This document shows positions 24,960 to 26,662 of a stretch of DNA of 26,662 nt, piece after piece (the first letter of the stretch is position 1; each line of letters starts with the position of its first letter). The notes under the pieces were generated by a model that was not told the origin of the DNA, made no database searches, and worked only from the letters and a program-made list of their open reading frames with translations. The translations under genes were made by a program, and so were the position numbers. The stretch lies in the NCBI GenBank assembly GCA_937874345.1, contig CALNBT010000132.1, positions 1-26,662 of the forward strand, written 5' to 3'. Source of the DNA: an uncultured Prevotella sp. (lineage in GTDB: Bacteria; Bacteroidota; Bacteroidia; Bacteroidales; Bacteroidaceae).

Positions 24960-26230
24960 ATACAGGAAAGGTTGATGTCCTATTAGGTTTACAATGGGGC
25001 GACGAAGGAAAAGGTAAGGTTGTCGACGTGTTGACACCCAAGTATGATGTTATAGCTCGTTTCCAGGGCGGTCCTAATGCTGGTCACACATTAGAGTTTG
25101 AACATCAGAAGTATGTGCTTCGTAGTATTCCTTCCGGAATATTCCAAGGTGGAAAGGTCAATATTATTGGCAACGGTGTGGTGCTGGCACCTGATTTGTT
25201 TATGGAAGAAGCAAAGGAACTGGAGAAAAGCGGCCACGAGTTGAAGAGCCGAATTTCCATTTCAAAGAAAGCCCATCTCATTATGCCCACTCACAGGCTG
25301 CTTGACCAAGCCAATGAAGCAGCTCGTGGCAAGGGAAAGGTTGGAACCACTGGTAAGGGAATTGGACCAACCTATACGGATAAAGTCTCTCGTAACGGAT
25401 TACGCGTTGGTGACATACTAGACAATTTTGCTGAAAAATACGAAGCGCATAAACAACGTCACTTAGAAATGCTGAAGGTTTTAGGATTTACAAATTTCGA
25501 TATTACGGAAACCGAGCAGAAGTGGATGGAAGGCATTGAGTACATGAAGCAATTCAAGATTGTTGACAGCGAACATGTCATCAATAATCTTCTGCGTGAC
25601 AATAAGAATATCCTCTGCGAAGGAGCTCAAGGTACTATGTTAGATGTTGATTTCGGAAGCTATCCATTTGTTACATCTTCAAATACCATCTGTGCAGGTG
25701 CCTGTACCGGACTTGGAATCGGTCCAAATAAGATTGGGAATGTCTATGGTATCATGAAGGCCTATTGTACTCGAGTAGGTTCTGGTCCATTCCCAACCGA
25801 ATTGTTCGATGAAGAGGGTAAGAAACTTCGTGATATCGGTCAAGAATATGGCGCTGTTACAGGACGTGAACGTAGATGCGGATGGATAGACTTAATTCAG
25901 TTACGCTATTCGATCATGTTAAATGGTGTAACACATCTTATTTTGATGAAGAGTGATGTTCTGGATGACTTTAAGACGATTAAGGCGTGCGTAGGATATG
26001 AACTTTCTGACGGAACATCTACGACTGAGCTTCCATATGAATTGGAGAATGTCACTCCAATCTACAAAGAATTTGAAGGATGGAATGTCGATATGACCAA
26101 GATGACCCAGGAGCGTGAATTCCCTCAAGCATTTAAAGATTACATCGCTTTCTTGGAGAACTTCTTGCAAACCCCGATCAAGATCGTTTCAATTGGTCCG
26201 GACAGAGCACAGACAATTATTAGAAACTAA
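24956..26230 (+). CDS. purA: Adenylosuccinate synthase
   Basis: Joins IMP and aspartate using GTP, the first committed step to AMP. At 424 residues it has normal length. The GTP-binding GLQWGDEGKGK with Asp16 and GPNAGHT with His44 are the two catalytic signatures. Further hallmarks are GTTGKGIGPTYTDK, EGAQGTMLDVDFGSYPFVTSSN, GRERRCGWIDL, and LMKSDVLDDF near the guanine site. The start overlaps the Fur-family stop by 4 nt (ATGA). hisS begins 19 nt after the stop. Confidence 0.98.
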   Translation: MNTGKVDVLLGLQWGDEGKGKVVDVLTPKYDVIARFQGGPNAGHTLEFEHQKYVLRSIPSGIFQGGKVNIIGNGVVLAPDLFMEEAKELEKSGHELKSRISISKKAHLIMPTHRLLDQANEAARGKGKVGTTGKGIGPTYTDKVSRNGLRVGDILDNFAEKYEAHKQRHLEMLKVLGFTNFDITETEQKWMEGIEYMKQFKIVDSEHVINNLLRDNKNILCEGAQGTMLDVDFGSYPFVTSSNTICAGACTGLGIGPNKIGNVYGIMKAYCTRVGSGPFPTELFDEEGKKLRDIGQEYGAVTGRERRCGWIDLIQLRYSIMLNGVTHLILMKSDVLDDFKTIKACVGYELSDGTSTTELPYELENVTPIYKEFEGWNVDMTKMTQEREFPQAFKDYIAFLENFLQTPIKIVSIGPDRAQTIIRN

Positions 26231-26249
26231 GCACTCAGTAAATCAGAAG

Positions 26250-26662
26250 ATGTCTAAAAATACAAGTATTGTAAAAGGAACTAGAGACTTCTCTCCACTT
26301 GAGATGTCAAAACGTAATTATATATTTGACACAATCAAGGAAGTATATGGCCTTTATGGTTTCCAGCAGATAGAGACTCCTGCCATGGAGACTTTGCAAA
26401 CACTGATGGGAAAATATGGTGAAGAAGGTGATAAGTTGCTTTTCAAAGTGTTGAACTCGGGTGATTTTCTTGCGAAAGTCGACAATGAAGAAATACAGGA
26501 ACGAAATTATTTAAAGCTAGCTTCACGGTTTTGTGAAAAAGGATTGCGTTATGATCTAACCGTTCCATTTGCTCGCTATGTCGTGATGCACCATGACGAA
26601 TTGCATTTTCCATTTAAACGTTTTCAAATTCAACCTGTTTGGCGTGCCGACCGTCCTCAAAA
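26250..26662 (+). CDS. hisS: Histidine--tRNA ligase, partial (N-terminal part)
   Basis: The reading frame from ATG 26250 is open to the window edge (137 codons), and the C-terminus lies outside. The product is a class II synthetase that charges tRNA-His. Visible hallmarks are the N-terminal VKGTRDFSP, YGFQQIETPAMET (motif 1 region), LRYDLTVPFARYV, and the beginning of motif 2, KRFQIQPVWRADRPQ. The KGTRDF and RYDLT patterns separate HisRS from other class II enzymes. It follows purA by 19 nt and is likely in the same transcript. Confidence 0.95.
   Translation, partial: MSKNTSIVKGTRDFSPLEMSKRNYIFDTIKEVYGLYGFQQIETPAMETLQTLMGKYGEEGDKLLFKVLNSGDFLAKVDNEEIQERNYLKLASRFCEKGLRYDLTVPFARYVVMHHDELHFPFKRFQIQPVWRADRPQ

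Noticed and set aside
1..26662. tRNA, rRNA, insertion sequences, integrases or phage genes
   Set aside because: I looked through all gaps and coding regions on both strands and saw none.

Overview
The window comes from a Bacteroidota genome, most likely order Bacteroidales (a Prevotella- or Bacteroides-like genus). The evidence is: several -7 promoter boxes of the Bacteroides form TAnnTTTG, weak ribosome binding sites, lipoproteins with Bacteroidales-type signal peptides, a DUF4954-like beta-helix protein, a peptidase M49 gene next to AlkD-like, fur, purA and hisS genes, and an ECF sigma / anti-sigma / small periplasmic protein cassette. Nearly all of it is chromosomal core sequence. I see no phage, insertion sequence, integrase, tRNA, rRNA or genuine CRISPR array.

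Layout. Positions 1-3430 (minus): valS followed 2 nt later by a clostripain-family (C11) lipoprotein that runs off the left edge. Positions 3532-6139 (plus): mazG, transcribed divergently from valS, then a lipocalin-like lipoprotein and ribonuclease Z. Positions 6228-9551 (plus): an envelope cluster of a tiny secreted protein, an L,D-transpeptidase lipoprotein, an ECF sigma factor, a one-span anti-sigma-like protein and a Spy/CpxP-like periplasmic protein. Positions 9557-12182 (plus): truA, an EamA-family transporter and dapA, ended by a strong terminator. Positions 12397-15606 (minus): an unknown membrane protein, rlmD and type I asparaginase. Positions 16187-20997 (minus): hflX, the DUF4954 protein and class I fumarase. 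Positions 21331-26662 (plus): an HTH-only AraC-type regulator, dipeptidyl peptidase III, an AlkD-like protein, a Fur-family regulator, purA and the start of hisS.

How the genes work together. Much of the content is housekeeping: tRNA charging and maturation (valS, hisS, rnz, truA), rRNA methylation and ribosome rescue (rlmD, hflX), nucleotide supply and clean-up (purA, mazG), central metabolism and lysine/peptidoglycan precursor synthesis (fumarase, asparaginase, dapA). The most system-like group is 6228-9551, where a peptidoglycan cross-linking enzyme lies directly upstream of an ECF sigma factor with its probable membrane inhibitor and a periplasmic sensor-like protein. This looks like a cell-envelope stress unit.

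The most unusual non-coding signal is a pair of short arrays of degenerate 22-bp units, at 4443-4529 and 15888-15975. They lie in two unrelated intergenic regions, in opposite orientation, and share the same phase-locked CAAT/ATTG tetranucleotide. The second array lies between two terminator-like hairpins that leave about 340 nt with no recognisable gene.
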